Below are positions 1 to 6,089 of a stretch of DNA of 12,501 nucleotides, one piece after another. Source of the DNA: an uncultured Clostridia bacterium (GTDB lineage: Bacteria > Bacillota > Clostridia > Christensenellales > Borkfalkiaceae); the NCBI GenBank assembly GCA_947629225.1, contig CANRCY010000028.1, forward strand, positions 1 to 12,501, given 5' to 3'. Under the pieces are notes generated by a model. That model searched no databases, had not been told where the DNA came from, and saw only the letters and a program-made list of their open reading frames with translations. The stretch's first letter is position 1, and each line of letters starts with the position of its first letter. The translations under genes were made by a program, and so were the position numbers.

Positions 1-835
1 TCGATTTCATATCGAAGCGGTCGCACCGATACAAAATCTTGCTCTGGACGAGAGCATCGATATAACGTGTCAGCGTTTGCCTTTTCACTGTGGTTCCATT
101 TTTTTCAAGAGCCGCCTGTAAACTTTGCACACTCATGGTGGCTCCGAAATTGTTGATGATAAAATTGCGGACATAATTGAAGACCTCTGTGTTGCGCACT
201 TTGAGTCTTTTCTTGATGTCTTTTGCGAATATCTCTTCAATGACTGATTTTACATACGTCCGCTTGTCGGCAAAATTATCATATCGCACCGCCTTCGGGA
301 AGCCTCCCTCTTGCAAATAGTGGTTCAGCTCGATGAGAAGGTTTGCATCGATGGCTTTGCCGTAAAACTTCTTCATTTCGAGGTATTCATCGAAGGTGAG
401 CGGGAACAGCTCAAACTCGACATATCTTCCCGTGAGCTTCGTGGCAAGCTCGCCGCTCAAAAGGTACGAATTGGACCCCGTGATGAAGATGGAATAGCCG
501 CCCTCGCTTCGATAGGCGTTTACCACTTCCTCAAAATCCTTTACGTTCTGCACCTCGTCAATGAAAAGATACTTGTCGCCGTTTGCGGAAGAGAGCGAAT
601 CAATAAGATTTTCAAGTTGGTCTGCGGTCTTTACCTTCCGATACTGCTTTCTATCCAAGTCGAGAAAAATGATATTCTCCTCCGCAACCCCTTCGGCAAG
701 CAACTCGCCGCGGACGGTCTGCATGAGGCACGATTTGCCGCAACGCCGAACGCCCGTAATTATTTTGATGACTTCGGTGTCATGGTAAAACCCGCGCATT
801 TTTTTGAGATATTTTTCACGGACAAATAGATCCAT
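1..835 (-). CDS. AAA-family ATPase, DUF4143-type (C-terminus beyond left edge)
   Basis: Read by translating the minus strand: 278 residues, open to the window edge. Walker A is GVRRCGKS (residues 28-35) and Walker B is YLFIDEVQN (89-97). A sensor-like FITGSNS stretch lies at 117-123 and FPLTFDEY at 144-151. This order is that of the AAA_14/DUF4143 family, whose members usually run to about 400 residues, so roughly a third is missing. The visible part after about residue 200 is helical and ends in a winged-helix-like stretch (about 250-275). The ATG at 833-835 is preceded by AAAGGAGG at good spacing. Family members are common, often horizontally moved, and of unsettled function. It sits just inside the inferred boundary of an integrated element (tRNA-Gln scar at 1270), so it may be element cargo. 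The family call is firm; the function is unknown. Confidence 0.88.
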   Translation of the reverse strand, partial: MDLFVREKYLKKMRGFYHDTEVIKIITGVRRCGKSCLMQTVRGELLAEGVAEENIIFLDLDRKQYRKVKTADQLENLIDSLSSANGDKYLFIDEVQNVKDFEEVVNAYRSEGGYSIFITGSNSYLLSGELATKLTGRYVEFELFPLTFDEYLEMKKFYGKAIDANLLIELNHYLQEGGFPKAVRYDNFADKRTYVKSVIEEIFAKDIKKRLKVRNTEVFNYVRNFIINNFGATMSVQSLQAALEKNGTTVKRQTLTRYIDALVQSKILYRCDRFDMKS

Positions 836-863
836 CTCTTCGCCTCCTTTCAAATTCGCTATC

Positions 864-892
864 AGTATAACACATCCAAAAGAAAAAAACAA
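864..892 (-). promoter_or_regulatory. Sigma-A-type promoter for the DUF4143 ATPase
   Basis: On the minus strand TTGTTT (887-892) is followed after exactly 17 bp by TATACT (864-869), with an extended -10 TG one base before it. The predicted transcript starts about 25 bases before the AAAGGAGG of the ATPase gene. The -35 box touches the arm of the 892-940 palindrome, so that palindrome could influence this promoter. Confidence 0.7.
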
Positions 893-940
893 GTTAAGGG
901 GACACATTTTCTGTTTTTTTCAAAAATTGTCCCCTTAACT
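892..940. repeat. Palindrome with 13-bp perfect arms
   Basis: AGTTAAGGGGACA (892-904) is matched exactly by its reverse complement at 928-940. A further 4-bp inner pairing (TTTT 907-910 with AAAA 922-925) lies inside. There is no U-tract after either arm, so it is not a standard terminator. The shape fits an interspersed REP/MITE-like repeat or a protein-binding dyad. From memory, palindromes with a GGGGACA/TGTCCCC core occur as dispersed repeats in other bacteria, but this copy cannot be assigned without a genome search. Confidence 0.65.
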
Positions 941-979
941 GCCAATTTCCGGCGTGGAACTTGTCACCTCGCGCGAAAA

Positions 980-1061
980 GCGACGATAAAAAAAGCGACG
1001 ATAAAATATGGCGATAAAATATGGCGATAAAATGTGGCGATAAAACATGGCGATAAAGATG
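980..1061. repeat. Tandem array of about six 13-15 bp units
   Basis: Two 15-base units start GCGACGATAAAA (980-994 and 995-1009). They are followed by three 13-base units of the form GGCGATAAAAYRT (1010-1022, 1023-1035, 1036-1048) and a final decayed unit from 1049. Every unit contains CGATAAA. The 13-base period breaks any reading frame, so this is not coding repetition. It could be a simple minisatellite or iteron-like binding sites. It lies between the ATPase promoter and the tRNA-Gln scar, near the inferred end of an integrated element. Confidence 0.75.
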
Positions 1062-1096
1062 ATGCAGCAGATCAAAATTCGCTTTGGGACGATGTG

Positions 1097-1122
1097 AAAG
1101 GCACACCCGCGGGTGCGCCTTT
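1097..1122. terminator. GC-rich hairpin, possible terminator
   Basis: The sequence around ACACCCGCGGGTGCGCC forms a nearly perfect 13-bp dyad (one mismatch, A1103/C1116) centred between 1109 and 1110. Only a short T run follows on the plus strand, so terminator strength is doubtful. No gene ends close by on either strand. From here to 1269 I see no gene; there is only a TTGGGGAAA direct repeat 10 bp apart (1158-1166, 1168-1176) and a small ATATC...GATAT dyad near 1227-1245. Confidence 0.4.
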
Positions 1123-1269
1123 TGAGTGAGTTTTTCTGATTACGCCGAAGCGAAAAATTGGGGAAATTTGGGGAAACTTTTCCGATGAATAGCCGAAAAA
1201 TCGATTATGTAGTGGTAGCAATGAATATCAAACCACAAGATATGGGATTTTTCAAGGTGAACGATTTGC

Positions 1270-1314
1270 CTCTGACTCCGTCATTCGTTGGTTCGAATCC
1301 AGCTACCCCAGCCA
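1270..1314 (+). other. 3' half of tRNA-Gln(CUG): attachment-site scar
   Basis: The sequence starts with the anticodon loop CTCTGAC (anticodon CTG at 1272-1274). It continues with the 3' anticodon stem TCCGT, a five-base variable loop, and the T-arm GTTGG-TTCGAAT-CCAGC. It ends with the 3' acceptor strand TACCCCA, discriminator G and CCA. Everything 5' of the loop is missing: the five bases before it (TTTGC) do not pair with TCCGT, and there is no D-arm or TGGGGTA upstream. This is the displaced 3' half expected when a tyrosine-recombinase element integrates into a tRNA gene with crossover at the anticodon loop. The native terminator still follows at 1321. By that geometry the element lies on the lower-coordinate side. 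No integrase is visible in the window. Confidence 0.8.
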
Positions 1315-1320
1315 CATTGG

Positions 1321-1369
1321 GATAATTCGAACTTTTTTGTAATTCGCAAAACGTTCGGATTATCTTTTT
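1321..1369 (+). terminator. Rho-independent terminator of the former tRNA-Gln gene
   Basis: GATAATTCGAAC (1321-1332) pairs with GTTCGGATTATC (1353-1364), 11 of 12 bases, followed by five T residues (1365-1369) on the plus strand. It begins seven bases after the CCA end of the tRNA-Gln fragment, as expected for a tRNA operon terminator. This supports the idea that chromosome resumes here. Confidence 0.75.
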
Positions 1370-1404
1370 CTATGGAAGAGTTCAGAAACTTCAAACTATA
1401 AAGA

Positions 1405-1431
1405 CAGGCGGGAGCGAATCGCTCCCGCCTG
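1405..1431 (-). terminator. Strong stem-loop 3' of the FtsH-like gene
   Basis: A perfect 13-bp inverted repeat (CAGGCGGGAGCGA, one base, then its complement) lies about 60 bases beyond the stop codon at 1491. On the minus strand it is followed by TCTTTATAGTTT, a moderate U-rich tail. The plus-strand side has no T run, so it most likely ends the minus-strand transcript. A run of nine C (1479-1487) lies between the stop codon and this hairpin. Confidence 0.65.
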
Positions 1432-1490
1432 CCCTACATCCCGCACCCGAACAAAAAGATCATCGTTCTAATATTGTACCCCCCCCCATT

Positions 1491-2900
1491 TTATTTCTTA
1501 ATGCCGCCCAACTGCTCCAAGATCGGTTCGCAATCCTTTCTCTCGAGAGCTTGTCTTTCAACGAGAATAGGAATGAGTTTCCGAATCAGAGTTTCGTTTT
1601 TTTCAATGATATCTTTTGCTTTCTCATAACACTCTTCGATGATTTCGTCAAACATTGTGTATAGACGATCTGTCCACGCATCCGAGTAGCACATCTTATC
1701 CTCCCGTTTTTCCGAATAGCGATGTGAGAGTCCCAACATGCCCCATTCGGACATGGCAAAGAGAATGTTGTCCACAAAATCAAGGTCATCCTTCACATTC
1801 TCATAGAGCTTGTGCAAAACAGCCTCTTCCGCCGCATAGCCTCCGAGACGGACAACGATCGCGTTCATAAAATCCGACTTGGAATACAATCTCGCAGGGA
1901 TATCCTCTTCCGCGTCGTCTTCTTCATCCTCTTCGTCTTCCTCATCGTCATCGTAGTCGTCGAAGTCGTCGAAGTCGTCGAAGTCATCGTAGTCTTCGTC
2001 CGAACCGAAATCGGAAAACAACCCGTTGAAGAAGTCGTTCCCTACCGAGTCACAATCCAAAGTCAAAACATATTCTCCGTCATTCATCGTTTTTGCCACG
2101 ATGAACGCGCCGATATTCCTACATGCGTGAACCGCATCGTCCATGGCAGACCGCGCGCGCGGAATATCCTCGGCTTTGATTTCCGAAATACGATCATGAA
2201 TGAGTTTTTCGCTCACAAAGCCCTTCTCGTCCGATTGCAGAATACATTCATTGACAAGTGTTTCGAGTCCTGCACACGAAAATCCGTTTGTGAGTTTTGC
2301 AATTTCTTCCATTTCCAATGCAAATTGACAAGAAGATCGATCCGCATACATCTTCAAAATTGCCTCCCGTGAAGAAAGCGTCGGATTCCCGATCCAAATT
2401 TTCTTATCGATTCTCCCCGGGCGCGTGAGGGTCTCGGGCAAGGCGTCGTAATCATTGCACGTCGCGATAAACACAATGTTTCCCGCGCTATCCATGCCGT
2501 CGATCAGTGTAAGCAGCTGTGCAAGAATGGTTTTGGAGCGGTCGGTTACGTACTCCTCATGCCGGTCGGGGAGCACCTTATCGACCTCATCGAAAAAGAT
2601 CATCGTAGGTTCTTTGCCCTTAGACGCCTTTGTGAACTCCCTTTGGATGCGTCTGCAAATCGCAACTTCATTCTCCACGTCGCTGAAATCGATCTTGAAC
2701 ACTTCCAATCCGCATACGCTCGCCATGACTTTGGCAAACAGCGTCTTGCCCGTGCCCGTCCCGCCATAGAACACGATCCCCTTCGGTAACTTGGCGCCCT
2801 TTGCCTCATACTTTTTGCGATTGCCGAAAATTTCACATAGCCGCATCAACTCCTCTTTTTCTTGCTCATACCCGGCAATACTTTCAAATGTGTAGTTCAT
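1491..2900 (-). CDS. Soluble FtsH-like AAA+ ATPase with dead protease domain
   Basis: 469 residues. The AAA+ module has Walker A GGTGTGKT (46-53), Walker B MIFFDEVD (100-107), and N149 plus LTRPGRID (158-165) with arginine fingers. The C-terminal half follows FtsH landmarks: LGGYAAEE (352-359) for LGGRAAEE, a DDL at 371-373 where the third zinc ligand is expected, and the helical EAYxxA-like tail (about 420-460). The zinc site HEAGH is replaced by DDAVH (254-258), losing one His and turning the catalytic Glu into Asp, so peptidase activity is very unlikely. The FtsH pore-loop Phe-Val-Gly is also missing (near 72-80). The N-terminal membrane helices are absent. An Asp/Glu-rich insert (about 300-333) splits the protease-like region. 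GGAGGG (2909-2914) sits 8 bases before the ATG. A role as unfoldase, adaptor or sensor is inference. Confidence 0.85.
   Translation of the reverse strand: MNYTFESIAGYEQEKEELMRLCEIFGNRKKYEAKGAKLPKGIVFYGGTGTGKTLFAKVMASVCGLEVFKIDFSDVENEVAICRRIQREFTKASKGKEPTMIFFDEVDKVLPDRHEEYVTDRSKTILAQLLTLIDGMDSAGNIVFIATCNDYDALPETLTRPGRIDKKIWIGNPTLSSREAILKMYADRSSCQFALEMEEIAKLTNGFSCAGLETLVNECILQSDEKGFVSEKLIHDRISEIKAEDIPRARSAMDDAVHACRNIGAFIVAKTMNDGEYVLTLDCDSVGNDFFNGLFSDFGSDEDYDDFDDFDDFDDYDDDEEDEEDEEDDAEEDIPARLYSKSDFMNAIVVRLGGYAAEEAVLHKLYENVKDDLDFVDNILFAMSEWGMLGLSHRYSEKREDKMCYSDAWTDRLYTMFDEIIEECYEKAKDIIEKNETLIRKLIPILVERQALERKDCEPILEQLGGIKK
1948..1992 (-). repeat. Five tandem 9-bp units coding for Asp-rich repeats
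   Basis: Units of TCGTCGAAG (three exact, 1957-1983) flanked by TCATCGTAG on each side (1948-1956, 1984-1992). Read on the minus strand they encode repeated Asp-Asp-Phe/Tyr triplets within the acidic insert of the FtsH-like protein. The nine-base period keeps the frame, so unit number could vary without disrupting the gene. Confidence 0.85.
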
Positions 2901-2927
2901 ACTTTATTCCCTCCGTATTTTTTATCA

Positions 2928-2940
2928 GACTGATTCAGTC
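2928..2940. promoter_or_regulatory. Short perfect dyad between tRNA-like gene and FtsH-like gene
   Basis: GACTGATTCAGTC is a perfect 13-base palindrome with one central base. It lies 6 bases past the CCA end of the tRNA-like gene and 28 bases upstream of the FtsH-like start codon (minus strand). No T-tract follows, so termination is doubtful. It may be an operator or a processing hairpin if both genes share a transcript. Confidence 0.4.
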
Positions 2941-2946
2941 GGATTT

Positions 2947-3023
2947 TGGTCGAGGAGGCGGGAGTCGAACCCGCAACCCGGTGATTAAAAGTCTTCCCGC
3001 GCTACCGTTTGCGCCACTCCTCG
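2947..3023 (-). tRNA. tRNA-Lys(UUU)-like gene with mispaired anticodon stem
   Basis: 77 bases including an encoded CCA. The acceptor CGAGGAG/CTCCTCG pairs perfectly, the D-arm is GCGC-AAACGGTA-GCGC, and the T-arm is GCGGG-TTCGACT-CCCGC. The discriminator is A. The anticodon loop CTTTTAA gives anticodon UUU (Lys). The anticodon stem is defective: GAAGA faces TCACC, with two adjacent mismatches (A-C and A-A) in the middle, and there is one extra base between D and anticodon stems. The first pair C1-G72 is also unusual for tRNA-Lys. It may be a divergent or decaying tRNA, or a tRNA-like accessory RNA. Scanning software should still detect it, though with a reduced score. It is oriented toward the FtsH-like gene, 47 bases upstream of it. 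Confidence 0.75.
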
Positions 3024-3051
3024 ATATCTGATGACAAACCAAGTTTCTTCC

Positions 3052-3057
3052 ATTATA
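3052..3057 (-). promoter_or_regulatory. TATAAT -10 box upstream of the tRNA-like gene
   Basis: A perfect TATAAT on the minus strand lies 28 bases before the 5' end of the tRNA-like gene, the right place for its promoter. No good -35 hexamer is visible 16-18 bp further upstream, so this is a candidate only. Confidence 0.45.
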
Positions 3058-3102
3058 AACCAACTGCAGTGAAAGGATATGACCGCAATATCGAAGAAAA
3101 AA

Positions 3103-3131
3103 TTGCCCCCTTTTTTAGGGTAACGTATGAT
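3103..3131 (+). promoter_or_regulatory. Upstream promoter (P1) of the WYL regulator gene
   Basis: TTGCCC (3103-3108), 17 bp, TATGAT (3126-3131). It shares a direct repeat with P2: TTGCCCCCTTTTTT-AGGGTA at 3103-3122 against TTGCCCCCTTTTT-GGGTA at 3148-3165. A transcript from P1 would carry the 3137/3171 inverted repeat in its leader. Confidence 0.5.
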
Positions 3132-3136
3132 AAAAA

Positions 3137-3179
3137 TCGCTTGATTTTTGCCCCCTTTTTGGGTACAATGATCAAGCGA
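3137..3179 (+). promoter_or_regulatory. Candidate operator or leader hairpin: 9-bp inverted repeat
   Basis: TCGCTTGAT (3137-3145) and its exact complement ATCAAGCGA (3171-3179) flank P2. The left arm overlaps the -35 box and the right arm overlaps the GCGAGG ribosome binding site of the WYL gene. As DNA this could be a pair of operator half-sites; as RNA from P1 it would form a stem masking the ribosome binding site. A second dyad, AAAAATC (3132-3138) with GATTTTT (3143-3149), overlaps the left arm. Autoregulation by the RHH-WYL protein is inference. Confidence 0.5.
3141..3169 (+). promoter_or_regulatory. Proximal promoter (P2) of the WYL regulator gene
   Basis: TTGATT (3141-3146), 17 bp, TACAAT (3164-3169), close to sigma-A consensus. 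Transcription would start near 3176, leaving only about a dozen bases of leader before the ATG at 3188. Confidence 0.6.
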
Positions 3180-3187
3180 GGTCTACA

Positions 3188-4183
3188 ATGGATGAAAAAA
3201 TTAAAATCAGTTTGCCGAAAGTGACTTTGGAACTACTGAAAAAAGACTGCCTGGATTTCAGGGTGGTGAAGGAAGACGGCGGGCAAAACTTCAACGCCTT
3301 TATCAATACGCTGATCGCAAACTATTACGAAGCGTTTTCCGCGACCGAGGAAACTTTGCACGATGACATCAAAGACGCCATCTCCATGATCCCCGATTAC
3401 TACAAGGAAAGAGTTTTTCAGGAGATCGTGAAAGTATTTGCGAAGCGTTCCGAGCAAATCGATGGAAAAAAGGATACCACCACTTTCTCCTTCAAGCCGA
3501 CGAAGGTATCCGAAAAAGCGATTTGCTACATACAAAATGTCATTTTAAGAAGCGAATCTCTCTCCTCTTTCTATCGGCGAATGTTTTTGGCGTACTCTCA
3601 AAAGACAAAAAACGAACGGGAAAAAATCATTTATGCGGAGAATTTCGCGCTTTTGCAGAAAGCGATCAGAAAGAATGTGCAGGTATGCCTTATCTTCAAA
3701 TCGGAAGAAGTGATAAAAGGCGCACATCTGCACTCTGTAAGTCCCGCCAAAGACGAGCTGTTCAACTATGTCTTGTTTTTCCGCGAAAAGAAAAACTTCA
3801 CCGTGCGGCTTGCCTCTCTGCACTCGGTATCGCTTCTTTCGGAAAAAGCGGAAATTCCCATGGAGAACGCCGCCCTGTTCGATCGTCAGATCGCCTGCGG
3901 TGCGCAATATCCGATGTACAATACAGACGATGAGCCGATTCGGGTACAACTCAACGAGAAAGGAAAGAAACTCTTTCAGAAAATCTATCTCTATCGCCCA
4001 ACGCCCGTCAGCATCGAGGGAGATATCTATACGTTTGATTGCTCGGCAAATCAACTTCTGTATTACTTTGAACGGTTCGGCGACAGCGCGCTGATCCTTT
4101 CGCCGAAAAAACTCGGCGTCTTTATGCGAAACTATTATTACTTCGCTCTGAAAAAGTATAAGAGCCTCTATAAGAACTCATAA
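3188..4183 (+). CDS. RHH-WYL domain transcriptional regulator (WYL1-like)
   Basis: 331 residues. Residues 1-50 look like a ribbon-helix-helix unit (KIKISLP strand, then two helices). A second strand-helix-helix unit follows at about 97-139. The WYL fold spans about 143-220 (NEREKIIYAEN, FNYVLFF, then FTVRLASLHSVSLL). The C-terminal WCX-like part (about 250-325) has IRVQLNEKG, FDCS, YYFERFG and ALILSP. From memory the domain order and these motifs match the WYL1 accessory protein of Ruminococcus Cas13d loci, but no Cas13 or CRISPR array is in this window. WYL proteins bind nucleic acid or nucleotide ligands and often control phage-defence genes. It converges on the FokI-type methylase with a 7-bp gap. 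Start: the ATG has GCGAGG six bases upstream. Family well supported; target unknown. Confidence 0.82.
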   Translation: MDEKIKISLPKVTLELLKKDCLDFRVVKEDGGQNFNAFINTLIANYYEAFSATEETLHDDIKDAISMIPDYYKERVFQEIVKVFAKRSEQIDGKKDTTTFSFKPTKVSEKAICYIQNVILRSESLSSFYRRMFLAYSQKTKNEREKIIYAENFALLQKAIRKNVQVCLIFKSEEVIKGAHLHSVSPAKDELFNYVLFFREKKNFTVRLASLHSVSLLSEKAEIPMENAALFDRQIACGAQYPMYNTDDEPIRVQLNEKGKKLFQKIYLYRPTPVSIEGDIYTFDCSANQLLYYFERFGDSALILSPKKLGVFMRNYYYFALKKYKSLYKNS

Positions 4184-4190
4184 AAATGCA

Positions 4191-6065
4191 TCACTCATTT
4201 TCGGCGCATTGAAATTCCCGCCAATCGAAGTTGGTAATTATGACCTCGTCTCTGATGTTTTTCGAGCCCACTTTTTCTATCTCCGTGACACGGAAATGAT
4301 GTGTTTGGACCCATTCCGCGAGCATGGAATTGGTTCTGCCGCTGTGACGGAGTACATTGGATAAGATAAATTTGAATCCCCTCAAATTTAAGTCGGCAAT
4401 AAAATCAAGAAGTTTGGTTTCTTCGTCTGCGTCCCAGCCCACGAATCCACGCTTGCCGTCATTATACGTTGCGCTCGTAATAAAATAGGGCGGGTCGAAA
4501 TAGAATACGGTATCCTTATCGAAAAGACTTAAATCCACCTCGTTATATGACTTGTTTACCAATTTGACGGTTTTCGTTTTGGGAACGAAAGCATATATCC
4601 TCTCCGCAAGGCTCTCATTAAAAGAGCAATTCCCGATCGGGGTATTGAATTGCATTTTGGAGTTGAATCTCATTTGGTTCTGGAAGCAATACATGTGCAG
4701 AACGAACAATTCATAGATATCTTTTGTTTGATTGTAATGGTTGCGAAGATTGATATACGCTCCTTTTTCTGCCTTTTGCAAGCCATATTCTTTGATGATT
4801 TCTTTGACTTTGCGGAGAATTTCGTCCTTGTCTTCCTCCAACAGCATTTTGACGATTTGATAGGTATGGGGCAAAAATTCGTTATAGACGACCTCCTGTG
4901 CCACGATATTCACGCCGACGTTGAAGGCTCCGCCCATCATGTCGACAAACGAGGAGATATGCTTGGGCAACGCCCGCTCTATCTCGGTGAAAATCGAATA
5001 TTTACTGCCCGTATAATTTAACGGGGAACGAATGATGCTCCTATCTTTTTTGAAGTATAGAATTACCTCGTTTAAGTTATCCCCTTTCTTGCTCTGACGG
5101 ATATTTTTATATTCTCTGAACGGAAACCGATACACTTTGACGTTTCCGTCAACCGCAAAGCGGCTTGCGAGCGAACACAATTCCTCGACGGAAACCAACC
5201 CTTGCGTGCTATAACTAATTAAAATGTCGTCAAACTGCGCTTGGCGGAACAAGTCCTCGAAGTTCACAAGGGCTTGCTCTCTGCGGGTGTATCTCGAATA
5301 ATTGCGATCGTTCTTTCTCCGTCCCGTGATGCCGTTGATTTGGGGATAGTCGTATTTTGCAATGCTTTCGAGCAGATGATATGCCGCATTGTAATCTGTG
5401 ATCGTATACGGCGGATCGATGTATAGAATATCTCCCTTTATCGACCTAAGCAATTCGTTGCTGTCTTTATTGTAAACAATATTATCGGCGATAGGCTTGC
5501 CATGATCCATTTCGAGCGGAGCGAGCACAAACGGTTTTAAGGCGCGTTTATCCCACTGCTTCAAAAAGGCTTCGTACGTTCCCGTGGTGTTCGAAACGCC
5601 CATGACGCTTTCGATGAGCGACGCCAAAAGAAACTCTCGTTCGTTTGCCGACAAGATAAAATCCTTATATAACGTCTCGATCTCTATCCTGATGCCGTCT
5701 ATTTTGACGGCATTTTCCGTGCTGAAATATTGACGTTCTCCCAAAGGAGAATAATTGTTTGTTATAAAGTATTGTGAATCTGCAAGATACGTTTGAGCAT
5801 TAAAATAGTCAAATGGATTTTCGCCGAATTTCTCTATGAATTTCGAAAAGGCAGGTACGGTTTTATTTGAGAGTTTTGCTTTATTGATAACGCTCAAAGA
5901 GTAAAGAGAATCATTTGCTATTATCTTAAACTTGCTCTTAAAAAAGTCCCCGACGGAACCCGACCCCGCGAACAGGTCGCAAAATGTTTCCCCCGTGATA
6001 TGGTTCTCATCCATGACAGACCGGATATTACGGAGCATTCTTGTTTTGTTGCCCAGAAACCGCAT
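4191..6065 (-). CDS. Two-domain adenine DNA methyltransferase, M.FokI/M.StsI type
   Basis: 624 residues, close to the roughly 650 of M.FokI and M.StsI. Two complete Dam-family (D12 class) domains are joined. Domain 1 has FLGNK (3-7), SAM motif CDLFAGSGSVG (29-39) and DPPY (217-220). Domain 2 has NYTGSK (350-355), FVDMMGGAFNVG (373-384) and DPPY (524-527). The first domain follows the M.FokI N-terminal pattern as I recall it (IANDSLY, NYSP, TGTYEAFLKQWDKRAL, GDILYIDPPY). Fused methylases of this sort modify N6-adenine on both strands of an asymmetric type IIS site, one domain per strand. The actual site cannot be read from sequence. No FokI-like nuclease is in the window, so it may be orphan. 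The ATG follows CCGAGG at 7 bases. It lies downstream of, and on the same strand as, the membrane protein gene. Confidence 0.92.
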   Translation of the reverse strand: MRFLGNKTRMLRNIRSVMDENHITGETFCDLFAGSGSVGDFFKSKFKIIANDSLYSLSVINKAKLSNKTVPAFSKFIEKFGENPFDYFNAQTYLADSQYFITNNYSPLGERQYFSTENAVKIDGIRIEIETLYKDFILSANEREFLLASLIESVMGVSNTTGTYEAFLKQWDKRALKPFVLAPLEMDHGKPIADNIVYNKDSNELLRSIKGDILYIDPPYTITDYNAAYHLLESIAKYDYPQINGITGRRKNDRNYSRYTRREQALVNFEDLFRQAQFDDILISYSTQGLVSVEELCSLASRFAVDGNVKVYRFPFREYKNIRQSKKGDNLNEVILYFKKDRSIIRSPLNYTGSKYSIFTEIERALPKHISSFVDMMGGAFNVGVNIVAQEVVYNEFLPHTYQIVKMLLEEDKDEILRKVKEIIKEYGLQKAEKGAYINLRNHYNQTKDIYELFVLHMYCFQNQMRFNSKMQFNTPIGNCSFNESLAERIYAFVPKTKTVKLVNKSYNEVDLSLFDKDTVFYFDPPYFITSATYNDGKRGFVGWDADEETKLLDFIADLNLRGFKFILSNVLRHSGRTNSMLAEWVQTHHFRVTEIEKVGSKNIRDEVIITNFDWREFQCAENE

Positions 6066-6089
6066 TTGCGTACCTCGGCTCTATAAGAC

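Noticed and set aside
311..829. 172-codon plus-strand frame
   Set aside because: Antisense to the DUF4143 ATPase, whose Walker motifs are clear on the minus strand.
894..1106. 70-codon minus-strand frame across the palindrome and tandem array
   Set aside because: Its sequence is just the translated repeat (HFIAIFYRHI-like runs), and the 13-base period shifts frame; no ribosome binding site.
1158..1176. TTGGGGAAA direct repeat near the tRNA-Gln scar as recombinase arm sites
   Set aside because: Only two copies, low complexity, and no integrase in view to relate them to; not enough to call.
1812..2372. 186-codon plus-strand frame with a Val-rich stretch resembling a membrane helix
   Set aside because: The hydrophobic run is the antisense reading of the Asp/Glu repeat in the FtsH-like gene.
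3188..4183. A Cas13d/CRISPR locus suggested by the WYL1-like protein
   Set aside because: No repeat-spacer array and no HEPN-containing effector (RxxxxH pairs) were seen on either strand of the window.
3188..4183. The 331-residue neighbour being the restriction nuclease of the FokI-type methylase
   Set aside because: It has no PD-ExK or FokI-like cleavage motif that I can see, and its C-terminal half follows the WYL/WCX pattern throughout.
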